NCBI GenBank assembly: GCA_933228675.1
Contig: OW121745.1
Location: 405,346 to 469,345, forward strand
DNA length: 64,000 nt
Source of the DNA: Stomorhina lunata
Lineage: Eukaryota > Arthropoda > Insecta > Diptera > Rhiniidae
Direction: 5' to 3'
Part shown: positions 1 through 8,969 of the stretch, one piece after another
How the letters are laid out: each line of letters opens with the position of its first letter
Position numbering within the stretch: the stretch's first letter is position 1
Translations under genes and position numbers: made by a program
The notes under the pieces: generated by a model
What the model was told of the DNA's origin: nothing
What the model saw: the letters and a program-made list of their open reading frames with translations, nothing else
Databases searched by the model: none

Positions 1-1740
1 TCACCAAATAATGTGCTCGTCGCAAAGTATGAAAACTTAAATTCGTTTGTTTTGTAATTCAAGCCATACTTGAATTATAATAGTAAAAAATTTTTCAAAA
101 TTTGATAATAATCTTCCATAAGATCCTTATGTATATAAAAATCTAAAGGAATATACAAATTGGATGTAAAATTTTCTAACATCAAAAAAACGAAATATCT
201 ATTTATTGGAAATATCAAAAATGGACATAATTTCAGAAAATATATATAAAAAAATTCAAAAAGTGATAATAAAAAAAAAAAAAAACTCTTGTTTAATCAA
301 ATGTTAAAAAAAAAATGTTTGTATCTTTATGAATTTTAATGGAAATCGGCTATTTATATCAAAAGTTTTAATAAGTAATTAAAAATTTAAAAACGTAAAA
401 TCTATATCTTAAATCTAGTTAAAAAAAATAATAATAACAAAAAAATGAATTAAAGTAAACTACCACTAAATTTTGTAAACTAAGCATTAATCAAATTCTT
501 AAATTACAATGGGAAACCCTAAAAACTTCAAAAGATTTGTAAAAGATACTTTTGTTTTCTGAAATCGTAAAAAAAAGAAGAAATAAAAAAAAAAAAGCAA
601 ATCAAACAAGATGACAAAAATATAAAGAGATATGTGCATTAATTCAAGAAATCTTTTTAAGCAACCTATAGCAACTTGATCGAGTTCGAACAAGGAGGCC
701 TTCTTCAAGATCCCGAACATGTTGGTGAGTTTTTATAAATCCATATAAAATTTGTACTAAAATTTCTCTTGCATATATGTCATACCGATAGAAGCAACAA
801 TTAGTAAATTAGTAAATTTTAAGAGTAATTTTATTATTACAAGAGTATAATCTGGGTACAACATACAGATTGTTTGATCAAAAGAAATAAATCTCTTAGT
901 TTTATTGATTTTATTCAACATTCCAATGGCCTAGTTTTTGCTTCTAGAGATCAGCTGTTTGATTTATATATTTTTTTGTAACTGTTTGCACAATGGGTTC
1001 AAGATCCTAAAAATACTAGAAAATTTATTACTAAATTTATCTTTTGGTATAAAATTTTACTAGATATGAAAATCTATAGTTTCACACTTTTCCATGAATA
1101 TTTAAATTTTTTTTATCAATTATCCACTATTTTTGATTATATTTCTTTTTTTAATTCTATTAATTTTCATAAGTAAAAGCTTTCTTTAAATATGATATTT
1201 TTGTTTATATCATAATTTTTAAGCAAATTTTAAAAGATAATGTTATATTATAGTATTTTTAAATTTTAAATATAAATAAATTTGTGTCCAGAATGGATTT
1301 GTAAACTGAATGATAGTGGTTCGCTTATTTCAATGGTATAGTTAATGGAATGAAGTAGCTTTGAATGTGGGGCTCTAGGATAGTTTTTATGCCATTAGAG
1401 CATTGGCAGGTGAGGGTTTCGAGGCAATAGTTCCTAGGACATCAGGGTGACTTAACTTACTGGTCATGGTAAACTTATACCTTTGTTTAGAGTTCAAATA
1501 GTGACTGAATTTTGGGGTATTATAATTTCTTTTGTTAGATGTTTAGTCACAGTGGTCCATTTGTAGCATTATAGAGTAGAGTTACTAAAAAGGGAGTCTT
1601 TAATAATATCTTGTTGTAAGAAAAAGGATGTATGGAGAAAAGGACGCTTCCCCCCCAACCGGCTGCTTGCTAGCGGAAATCATGGCTCCCGTAGTCCTCT
1701 TTTAACATGCACACCCAGATGCATCAAAGACTTATTTCGT
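1..1740. other. Unassigned AT-rich DNA, no gene seen
   Basis: The first 1.28 kb is very AT-rich with homopolymer A/T runs. The only long frame (499-720, minus) is low in complexity, rich in Phe and Leu and resembles no family I know. From about 1281 to 1740 the base composition becomes less extreme and a C run occurs near 1651, which suggests a different, probably repeat-derived segment. I could not match it to a family. No splice signals, promoter or coding bias stand out. Confidence 0.5.
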
Positions 1741-1741
1741 T

Positions 1742-2011
1742 TATTTAGCATCAATACCAAATTTAATTTGGTGTACATTACAAGGAAAAGTTTATGTTAA
1801 TAAGCCTAGGACTATTGAGGAGTTAAAAACCAATATTCGAGAAGAAATTAACAACATACCACCGGAAGTTTTGCGAAAGGTCATGGAAAATGTGTTGGAA
1901 AGAGCACATTTGTGCGAAGCAGAATATGGCCACCACTTGCGGGATATCATTTTTAATAACAAATCCAAAAATATTCCTCATAAATTTAATGTATTTAAAA
2001 AAAAAAATTAA
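1742..2011 (+). pseudogene. C-terminal end of a mariner-type transposase
   Basis: A plus-strand frame ending in TAA at 2009-2011 reads LIWCTLQGKVYVNKPRTI and continues with segments such as EELKTNIREEINNIPPEVL and GHHLRDIIF. This pattern (hydrophobic W-x2-L, KVYV-x-KPRT, then a helix with IPPEVL and a terminal HLxDIIF) is typical of the extreme C-terminus of IS630/Tc1/mariner transposases that contain a DDE_3 domain. The three catalytic acidic residues would lie upstream and are not present; the frame degrades before 1740. It lies 66 bp upstream of a mariner-like terminal repeat, so it is the right-hand remnant of a 5'-truncated element. Assignment to the superfamily is fairly safe; the exact family is not determined. 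Confidence 0.65.
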
Positions 2012-2047
2012 AAAAATATCTCTTAAATAAAAAGTTATAAGCAATTC

Positions 2048-2079
2048 ACACCACTTCGGTCTTTCTGGGCCACCCTGTA
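2048..2079 (+). mobile_element. Right terminal repeat of the mariner-like element plus TA target
   Basis: The sequence ends in TTTCTGGGCCACCCTG followed by TA at 2078-2079. Read on the minus strand it begins TA-CAGGGTGGCCCAGAAA, a common mariner-type terminus next to the TA target dinucleotide. Immediately to the right the LINE endonuclease frame resumes, which places the insertion inside the LINE. No matching left terminus is visible in 1-1740, so the left half was lost. Confidence 0.6.
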
Positions 2080-2515
2080 TAATGCATGAATTGCGACCAT
2101 ACCTTTGGAGCAAACTTTCAAGTTCGCAGAAAAAATTAATTAGCAAACATTTTTGTGATCTATAAAAGGACACAAGTTGTAAACATTTTCCATTTATTTT
2201 AAAGTTGTTTAAAGTAAAAGCAATCACATCACAAAAGTTGTTACTGGAGATAATGTCAATTTTTTAATCCAGATTACTGTTCACAAAGATAGTAGTACCT
2301 CCATATCCGTCACCTCGAGAGCAATAAATAGAAATATAACCCGCAATGTTATACAATTGAATCAAATTTTTTTGCAACCATGTTTCCTGCACAGCAATAA
2401 TATTAGATGATGGTGAAAATTCCGTAATTAGGCTTTTAAATTTGTTGAATTTACCAATTGAAGAAATACTTCTCATATTAATTAAAATTATATTGAAATA
2501 TTCTTAATAATTTAC
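2080..2515 (-). pseudogene. LINE ORF2 N-terminal endonuclease fragment
   Basis: The minus-strand frame from about 2476 encodes the start of an APE-type (exonuclease-endonuclease-phosphatase) domain, the nuclease that nicks target DNA for non-LTR retrotransposition. Visible signatures are NIIAVQETWLQ (the catalytic-Glu strand), RGDGYGGTTIFV and, after an in-frame TAA at 2262-2264, a continuing frame with CLQLVSFYRSQ, equivalent to the SxYRxP-like strand. The frame is cut at 2079/2080 by the mariner element, so the rest of the nuclease and all of the reverse transcriptase are missing. It follows an ORF1 tail (2629-2879), the usual ORF1-ORF2 order for jockey/CR1-like elements. Clade is not assigned. 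Dead copy. Confidence 0.7.
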
Positions 2516-2628
2516 AGTATTTTGAAATGAGTTTATATTAAAAAAGTAATGATTATTGTTCATATTGAATTTTAAATGAATATAAATTTAAATAAATACT
2601 TAACAAATTGTGATGATAAATATACTTG

Positions 2629-2879
2629 TTATCTTCTTGGAAGCAGCTTATTTGTACAATCATTTTCCTTCAATTTTGGTTTAATGGACATAAGAGTTTC
2701 TTTAGAACGTTTGGAATTAAACTTGACAACAACCATTTGCTTTCCATTCTTGTTAGTTGATTGGTTTTTGTTTTTAATGAACTACGCATCATCAATAGAC
2801 TCGGGAGGTATAACTATACCGCCATCATTAGATACTTTTAAAAGTGTTTCTACAGGAGATATTTTATCAACAGCTTCAA
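2629..2879 (-). pseudogene. LINE ORF1 C-terminal fragment
   Basis: On the minus strand the frame reads SPVETLLKVSNDGGIVIPPE, then an in-frame TAG (2779-2781), then VVVKFNSKRSKETLMSIKPK and a TAA at 2629-2631. The VVVKFNSKRSKETLM stretch resembles the C-terminal domain of insect LINE ORF1 proteins related to baculovirus FP25 (nucleic-acid chaperone proteins). It is directly upstream of the ORF2 endonuclease fragment. Its N-terminal continuation is on the other side of the Transib insertion, at 6906-7090, as a coiled coil. I infer one decayed LINE split by the transposon. Confidence 0.6.
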
Positions 2880-2884
2880 CGCCA
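2880..2884. repeat. Left 5-bp target site duplication of the Transib (CGCCA)
   Basis: CGCCA lies immediately before the left terminus at 2885 and again immediately after the right terminus at 6901-6905. A 5-bp GC-rich duplication is the known hallmark of Transib integration. Confidence 0.85.
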
Positions 2885-2918
2885 CACGGTGGTTCAGAAT
2901 CAAATTTCATTGGCCAAA
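2885..2918 (+). repeat. Transib left terminal inverted repeat (RSS-like)
   Basis: Begins with heptamer CACGGTG, one base from the V(D)J recombination-signal heptamer CACAGTG, followed by GTTCAGAATC and an A/T-rich stretch. A nonamer-like GCCAAAACC (7 of 9 positions of ACAAAAACC) starts 21 bases after the heptamer, at 2913-2921. This is the only left end in the window; the tandem duplications begin to its right. Confidence 0.85.
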
Positions 2919-2941
2919 ACCTATATTTTTTGTTGACATAG

Positions 2942-4082
2942 ATTTTTAAAATTTGTATACAATCAGAAAGAAAACATATCAAAACTAAGGTGGCCAAAAA
3001 ATTTGGTCAAAATATTCGCTGTAGTGGGCGTGGCATGCTAAAGACAAGGAATTTTGGTTAAATTAGAAATGAAAGAAAAATTGTAATTTTTGATCTCATA
3101 TTAATTACGATTTCTTGAAAACTATTCATGCTAATGGGCTGCGGTTTTTTTTGTTATGTTGGGTGAACTGTTGGTTTTAACAAATGGTATTTGCGCACCC
3201 TGTATAATTTGTAGTTAAGGTGTTATGTAAAAAAAATCACCATATACTCATAAAGTTTCAAGTTTAATAGTGTATAACTTTTAAAGAAACAAATCGAAAC
3301 AAAAATCGAAACCACCCAAAGAAAGTCAAGAGTGTTCCCTTTAAGCCTATATGTACTTTTGCACACGCCCGGACCCGCCCGTAGAACACTTTTTTTATTT
3401 TAATGAAAATACTCAACATTTTTACAAGCAAAATTCTATCAAAATTACTAGTAAGTTTATTTTAGAAACCATTCACTGTCATAAATACAAATTGCAGATA
3501 GTTATTAGTGGTTCAAATTTTTATTCAAATGGTTGGTATCTTAAAAAAAACTTCCCTGAATTTTTTTAGGGAATTTTTGAAAGAATTTTGAAAATATTTC
3601 ATTTTGCACAGATATTTCAATTACCTGCTAAAAATTATAGGGAAAAAACCTTTAAAATGTATTTCAGTAAAGTACAGAATAAATTTTAGCAGTTAAAATT
3701 TTCCATTTTTTAAGGAATGTTACCTAGCCTGTTACTCATCAGCGTTAAAGGGTTTTATTATACTTAAAAATTATTATTGGTCTTTTATGGCATTAAATAA
3801 AACTTCCTAAATTTATTCACTGCATTTTAAAAATTCCATGAAAAAATTTTTAAAATATCTTTCAGTGAAATACAGGATGAATTTTAACAGGTACAATTTT
3901 CCATTTGATTTTATGGACAGCTGCATAGGTAGAGTATAATAATATCAAAGCATGATATAAGGACAATAATTTGAAATAAATGTTAGTTTCGAACAAGTAT
4001 TCGATTTAAAAAGGTTGATAAATATTTGGAAGTTTTATTTCAAAGCCCTTTAAAAGTACATTATTTTCGGCTAAATTAAAAT
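2942..4082. other. Transib 5' noncoding region
   Basis: About 1.1 kb between the left terminus and the first transposase ATG. It is AT-rich; a frame at 3351-3569 has no recognisable features. Nothing like an intron with clear splice sites or a strong TATA box could be singled out. Confidence 0.45.
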
Positions 4083-6078
4083 ATGGAGACTTTCAGCTAT
4101 AAAGAATTGGCCGAAGAATATTTTAAAAATAAAGATGGTGTTCTAAGCCATATTCAGACAAAACTGAATATAAATAGTATCTACATTGAAACACAACTGG
4201 AAATAAAAAAACAAAATATCTAATTTCGTCAAAACATTGAATAGATACTACAAGGAAGTTGACTCTAGTAAAAGTAAATTTTACAAGCGCTTTACGAATT
4301 GGTTAGAAGGTGAACTCCGTATCCAGATCATTTCAGAAGCAACAAATGATGGGAGTTGTGGAAGACCACAAAAACCGTTAGATAAATGTAGCGATAGATC
4401 TAAAAGACGAAAACTGAAGAATTTTAATGAAGAAATCGGGTGTGAAAATATTAAAGATAGTTTTCTGCATAAACTTCGATCAGAAAAACAATTAGCGAAA
4501 GTGGATATCATTCAGAAAGTCCTTTCTGCTAGTCCGGTGAGAACAAAACGGGTTCTTAAAAGCATTCCAACACCAAACGAGGAAAAAAAGTTTACAAACG
4601 AGGAAGCACTTGCATTATTTCTGGATTTAAAGCTAACAAAACACCAGTATACTCAACTCAGATTGCGTGCGATCGAAAAAGGCTTAAATTTATATCCTCC
4701 AAAGGAATCTATGAAAATCACACCAATTTCTTCACAGGTAGAACTGCAAGCTCTACTTGATCATACAGCTGAAAGGTTGCTGCAATCACTTAAAGGAAGT
4801 GATTTAAAAAAACATGGAAACTGCAATTTAACTCTCTTTTGTAAATGGGGATGCGATGGATCTTCAGGACAAAAACAATATAAACAATTTTTATGTGAAG
4901 ATATTTCTGACACAGATATGTTCATGGTGTCATTTGTGCCATTGCGATTAATAAAAAACTTAGAAGACTCGGAACCTTCGCCCAGCACAATGCAAACAAA
5001 TTTTATTTGGAAAAATCATACTCCATCGTCCACGAAGTACTGCAGACCAATAAAATTTGAATTTAAAAAGGAAACTCATGATACCATTAAGAATGAAATA
5101 AGTGACATCAGAGCTCAAATTTCAATACTACAGCCATTAGAGTTAGAGATAGATGAACATACTATTAAATTGAATTATCAATTAATACTTTCAATGATAG
5201 ACGGAAAAACTGCCCAGGCTTTGACTGATACAAAAGCTTCATCCAGCTGTATTATATGTAAAGCAACATCAAGTCAGTTAAACCAAGAACCTACTAAGTC
5301 ACTAGATAGTATTGATGCATTTGAATTTGGATTATCACCGCTACATACGAGAATAAGATTTATGGAACACATACTGAAAATTAGCTATGATTTGGACTTC
5401 GGATCTTCAGGATCAGTAAGAAATAATGACACCAACAAATAGAAAAGAAAATTGAAAAAGAAACAAGTTCAATATGCATTTCTCAAACACGGGTTAATTA
5501 TAGATCAACCAAAACAAGGATCAGGCAATACAAACGATGGCAATTCCGCAAGAAGATTCTTTTTGGATCCCGAAACTACATCTGATATAACAGGTGTTGA
5601 TATAGATCTTATTTCAAGATTTAAAACAATTACTGAAGTACTTGCGTGCAATGAACAAATTAATGCTAAAAAATTTGGTGATTATGCCAAGGAAACTGTT
5701 GCTATATATACATCCAAATACAATTATAGAAATATGTCAGTAACAGTGCACAAAGTTCTTTATCATGGAGAAGATGTCATTAAGCACCATTTATTACAAA
5801 TTGGAGATTTATCAGAGGAAGCCCAGGAAAAAAGAAATAAGGATTACAGATTTTAGAGAGAACATAATACCAGAAAAACGTCACGAAGTTCTACAAATGA
5901 AGACTTATTTCACATATTATTAGCAACATCAGATCCATTCATCTCTAGCATTCGAAGTCAATGGAAAGTAAGTCCTTCGGACCTAAGTGCCGAAGTTAAA
6001 GCACTGCTACAGGACAGCAGTAATACAGAGCAGAATATAAAATATTTACAAGAAATATTCCAGCCAAATAAACAATAA
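4083..6078 (+). pseudogene. Transib transposase, RAG1-like DDE recombinase (broken)
   Basis: The reading frame starts METFSYKELAEEYF at 4083, shifts frame in an A-rich tract near 4205-4216, then runs to TAA at 6076-6078, interrupted by two in-frame TAG codons (5440-5442, 5854-5856). About 665 codons, usual for Transib. Visible features: YPPKESMKITPISSQVELQA with a following LLDHT motif; CKWGCDGSSGQKQYKQ, where the Asp (codon 4855-4857) matches the first catalytic Asp of RAG1; a CIIC zinc-type pair at 5248-5259; LSPLHTRIRFMEHIL; and HKVLYHGEDVIKHH, then LSEEAQEKRNKDYRF, where the Glu at 5815-5817 matches RAG1 Glu962. I could not place the second catalytic Asp with confidence. The second TAG falls about a dozen codons after the catalytic Glu, inside the most conserved part. 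The product would cut at the RSS-like ends of its own element. It is a pseudogene unless stops are read through. Confidence 0.88.
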
Positions 6079-6465
6079 TTATAATTTGCATTTAACATTT
6101 GAGTAATATCAATATTAAATATTATTTTATTTATCTACAATCTATTTATGACTACAAATAAATATATATTTAAAGAAAAATTATGTTACATTCTTTTATT
6201 TAAAAAAAAACTAGGTAAAATTTAAGTATTATTAAACATACATTAAAATTAGGGCCACCCTAATAAAAATACTGTAAAAATATTAAAATATTAAATTGCT
6301 ATCCAAGGACGACTTGTGGCCCAAATTTGAGCCAAATCGGTTAAGAGGAAGTGGGTCAAAAATGAGTTGGCAGATTTGAAAAAAAAATAGAAATGAAAAA
6401 AAATCGAAAACTGAATTTCAAGAACCACTGTACCGATCTTAATAAAACCCACAATCGAAAAAGCT
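6079..6465. other. Transib 3' noncoding region with polyA signals
   Basis: AT-rich trailer after the transposase stop. Several AATAAA-type hexamers occur just downstream (within 6065-6175), suitable for 3' end formation. A short GGGCCACCC patch at 6252-6260 resembles a mariner-type terminus but has no partner nearby. Confidence 0.45.
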
Positions 6466-6472
6466 ACAGATG

Positions 6473-6516
<44 letters not shown>

Positions 6517-6827
6517 CCCCGACAACATTCCAATTGGAACAAGGGGTACTTCTCTCAGACAATGAGCTGCATCCGATTCTATTTTTTTTTAGACTCATTG
6601 AAAGGGACCTACGTTTTAACGCCGGCTCCGAACGGCAAATGCATTAGTAAGAGAAGTTTTACATAGCCTAATACTCAATAACCAGTGGCTAGCTGAGTTA
6701 TGAGGTGAACCGCCGCTTTTTTGAAAATTTATTTTTTCAAGTGAGTCTGGCCAGTGATCGAACTTGGGCCTCTGGTATGCTAGGCGGATGACTAACCTGC
6801 TATACCACGGCGGTTCACAGATGTTAT
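6466..6827 (-). mobile_element. tRNA-derived SINE with 11-bp target duplications (copy 1)
   Basis: Direct repeats ACAGATGTTAT at 6466-6476 and 6817-6827 flank the insertion. Read on the minus strand, the element starts with a tRNA-like head (6818 down to about 6735), continues through a roughly 190-bp body containing CGTTAAAACGTAGGTCCC and CCAATTGGAA, and ends in a (TA)n tail at 6473-6513. Head, unrelated body, simple-sequence tail and target duplications are the standard SINE architecture. It would be transcribed by RNA polymerase III and moved by a LINE machinery in trans. Length about 340 bp without the duplications. It is inserted in the Transib and is copied with it in the downstream tandem units. 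Confidence 0.85.
6735..6818 (-). pseudogene. tRNA-like SINE head with A and B boxes
   Basis: On the minus strand TGGTATAGCAGG (6796-6807) fits the A-box consensus and GTTCGATCACT (6753-6763) fits the B box, 33 bp apart as in a tRNA. The stretch CATCCGCCTAGCA between them matches the anticodon region of tRNA-Val best from memory, although the loop now reads AGC. The T-arm stem has mismatches, so it is not a functional tRNA. Oddly, the acceptor-like 11-mer GTGAACCGCCG (minus strand 6818-6808) is matched by a perfect complement at 6705-6715, enclosing the whole head in a long hairpin. Confidence 0.75.
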
Positions 6828-6866
6828 CTATTGAGTAAAAAAAGAACTACTAAAAAATCTTTTTCA

Positions 6867-6900
6867 TTTGGCCAATGAAAACCGATTCTGAACCACTGTG
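6867..6900 (-). repeat. Transib right terminal inverted repeat, heptamer CACAGTG
   Basis: Read inward on the minus strand from 6900 the end is CACAGTGGTTCAGAATC, then TTTCATTGGCCAAA. The heptamer is identical to the consensus recombination-signal heptamer used by RAG1/2. It is followed on the plus strand by the second CGCCA (6901-6905). Additional copies of this right end occur at 13215 and 19483. Confidence 0.88.
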
Positions 6901-6905
6901 CGCCA

Positions 6906-7090
6906 CTTATTCAATAATCATTTTAAACTTTTTCATTGTTTAAAATTTTAAAGGAATTTTTAAGATATTCCACCTCAGTTCTCAACATTTTGTTCTCCCT
7001 TTGTGCAATTTCCAATTTCTTTTTGTTTTCTAATAATGAAATTATTTCAATCGGAAGTGTGCAAAATATTATTGATTTATTTTGATACGA
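6906..7090 (-). pseudogene. LINE ORF1 coiled-coil fragment
   Basis: On the minus strand a frame reads LPIEIISLLENKKKLEIAQR and continues ENKMLRTEVEYLKNSF to a TAA near 6928. The heptad-like Leu/Ile/Val spacing is a coiled coil, as found in the middle of insect LINE ORF1 proteins. It is the upstream continuation of the ORF1 tail at 2629-2879, split by the Transib. It ends at the X repeat at about 7091. Tandem copies lie at 13221-13405 and 19489-19672. Confidence 0.6.
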
Positions 7091-8969
7091 GACCGCGCAA
7101 CGGGCCCAAAGTTTTTGAGTCCATTTTTATGGCGAAAAATTAAAATATTTACCGTTTTTGCCACATATCGTCCATTTAAGATATATTTGTAAAAAAAGTG
7201 ACAATGGAATCTAAAAGTGAACTACTGTAGCTTTCCTTTAATTCATAAAAATTTGAAATCCATAAAACAGTTTTAATATTATTGAGATTTCTCCCCTAAA
7301 ATTCGTGTCCTTGAAAGGGATAAACAGCAAAAAAACGTTGGACAAACACTGGCAAAGTAAGACATTATTTATCATTTCAAGACTTTTAAGTACTTAATAG
7401 TTTAATTTTGTAAAAATATAAAAATATTTACTTTTTTCATATTCAAAAATATGTCATTTTTCTCAGGTGGGTTTTTTAGTTTTTGTTAAACAAATATTAT
7501 ACATTTGAATTTTTCTCATCGGTGTGTTAAAATAAATAAATAAAACAATAAATCTCAAAAAAATTGTGGTCGATATATTAAACCATTTCCTCGTACCTTG
7601 TTTTTGAATTCGGCGAATTTCGCAAAAAAGTAATTTTTTATCACAATTTCAGTAATCCTATTTGTGTTTATTTTATTTTAATAATGTTTATACGGAATAA
7701 AATTATAAATACTATGGAAAACATAAACAGGTTTTCTTTTTAAAAATTGGGTAGACTTGACCCTTTTTTCCGGGGTCAAAGGTAAAAAATTTATTTTTTT
7801 GTTTTTTAAATACTTAATATTATTAATTTATTGGAGAATTTTAATATATATACTTAAAAGTAATTATATAACACTAAGATTGAGTATTTTTTTTTATCAA
7901 AAAAAAAAAAAAAAAAAAAAAAACAAAAATTACCGATTTTTTTTTGCACTTTGTTTAGCAAATTTTATGAAAAAGTTTATCTTATATTCTTTGTATGTGT
8001 ATATATTGGGGCAGGGACCGTTACAATTATGACATTTATAATAAAAATCAAAATAAAATTGTTATTTTACGATTTTTCTTTCTTTTTGGTAGAAATAATT
8101 TTTATTTTATGATTTTTATTTTTGTCAAATATATTTGTCAAATTCTGACAAATATTTTTTTTGGCAAAAAGATTTGTCAAGATCTGACAAATATTCTTTT
8201 TGGCAAAAATATTTGTCAAGATCTGATTTTTATTTATTTTTAACAGAAATAATTGTTATTCTGATTTAATTTTTTTTTTTGTAAAAATTTTTGTAAAATA
8301 AAAAATGCAAATAAAAAAATCAATACAGAATTTAAAAAAAAAATTAAAAAATTTCCCATAACAACGGACAGTAGGAAATTACGGCCAAAACCCCCATAAA
8401 TGTTTTTAATTTTTTTAAGAAATTTTAGTGTCAGATTAGAGCTGACATTTCAAAACATGTAATCCCAAATTTTTACCATACTGCATTGCCTACTAAGGCT
8501 GTAATAATTCCTCAAAGTTTGAATATTTGTTTATATATTTTTAATAAAATTGTTTGTATATATGAACCCATATATAAAATTCGCTTTATTTTGAAATACG
8601 TGTAAAATTTTAACTTCTTCTTTTTTAGATTAAAAAGTAGATACCTTTTACTAATCAACCGCGCTAATTTCAATATTTTTTGACCTATGCTTCATCTAGA
8701 ATTCTAGCAGTTAAAACCATCAAAAAAATAAAAAAAAAATAAAAATAATAGCTGAATTGAATCATTAATAAGCTCTATGAATTTCATATCCATTTGCATC
8801 CCATTTTAAGAACTATAACGTTTCTAGTAACACCCCTTTTTTAAACTTTTTTGCAATTTATCGCGAAAAAATCACTACTTGAAGTGAAATATGGGCGTGA
8901 TGTAATATTTTTATGACATGTTCTTTAGTTTCCTTTCTAATTCTATGCAAAATGTATATATAAAGATAC
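7091..8969. repeat. X repeat, copy 1
   Basis: Noncoding AT-rich repeat starting CCGCGCAACGGGCCCAAAG. A diverged relative is at 32681-33620 (CGCGCATCGGGTCCAAAG) and a fragment at 29771-29995. In all full cases it leads directly into an E repeat, so X and E may be parts of one larger element. It includes long A runs (7900-7923) and a short tandem array of about 40-bp units with TTTGTCAAGATCTGACAAAT (8120-8230). No coding frame. Confidence 0.55.

Larger units (their letters stand above)
2885..6900 (+). mobile_element. Complete Transib (RAG1-related) DNA transposon
   Basis: The element is bounded by 34-bp inverted terminal repeats that agree at 30 of 34 positions: both begin CACRGTGGTTCAGAATC (left 2885, right read from 6900 on the minus strand) and share TTTCATTGGCCAAA further in. 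The flanking CGCCA is duplicated. CAC-initiated termini, a 5-bp GC-rich duplication and an internal RAG1-like transposase (4083-6078) together define the Transib superfamily. Total length is 4016 bp, of which about 350 bp is a later SINE insertion. About 1.2 kb of AT-rich noncoding sequence lies between the left end and the first ATG. The host sequence on both sides belongs to a LINE. The ends look intact, but the transposase gene is broken, so the element could move only if transposase is supplied in trans. Confidence 0.9.

Noticed and set aside
6248..6264. GGGCCACCC at 6252 as a mariner terminus inside the Transib
   Set aside because: No TA-flanked partner at a plausible distance and no transposase remnant nearby.
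6735..6818. Functional tRNA gene
   Set aside because: T-arm and D-arm pairings are broken, there is no CCA-compatible 3' end, and it sits at the head of a SINE with target duplications.
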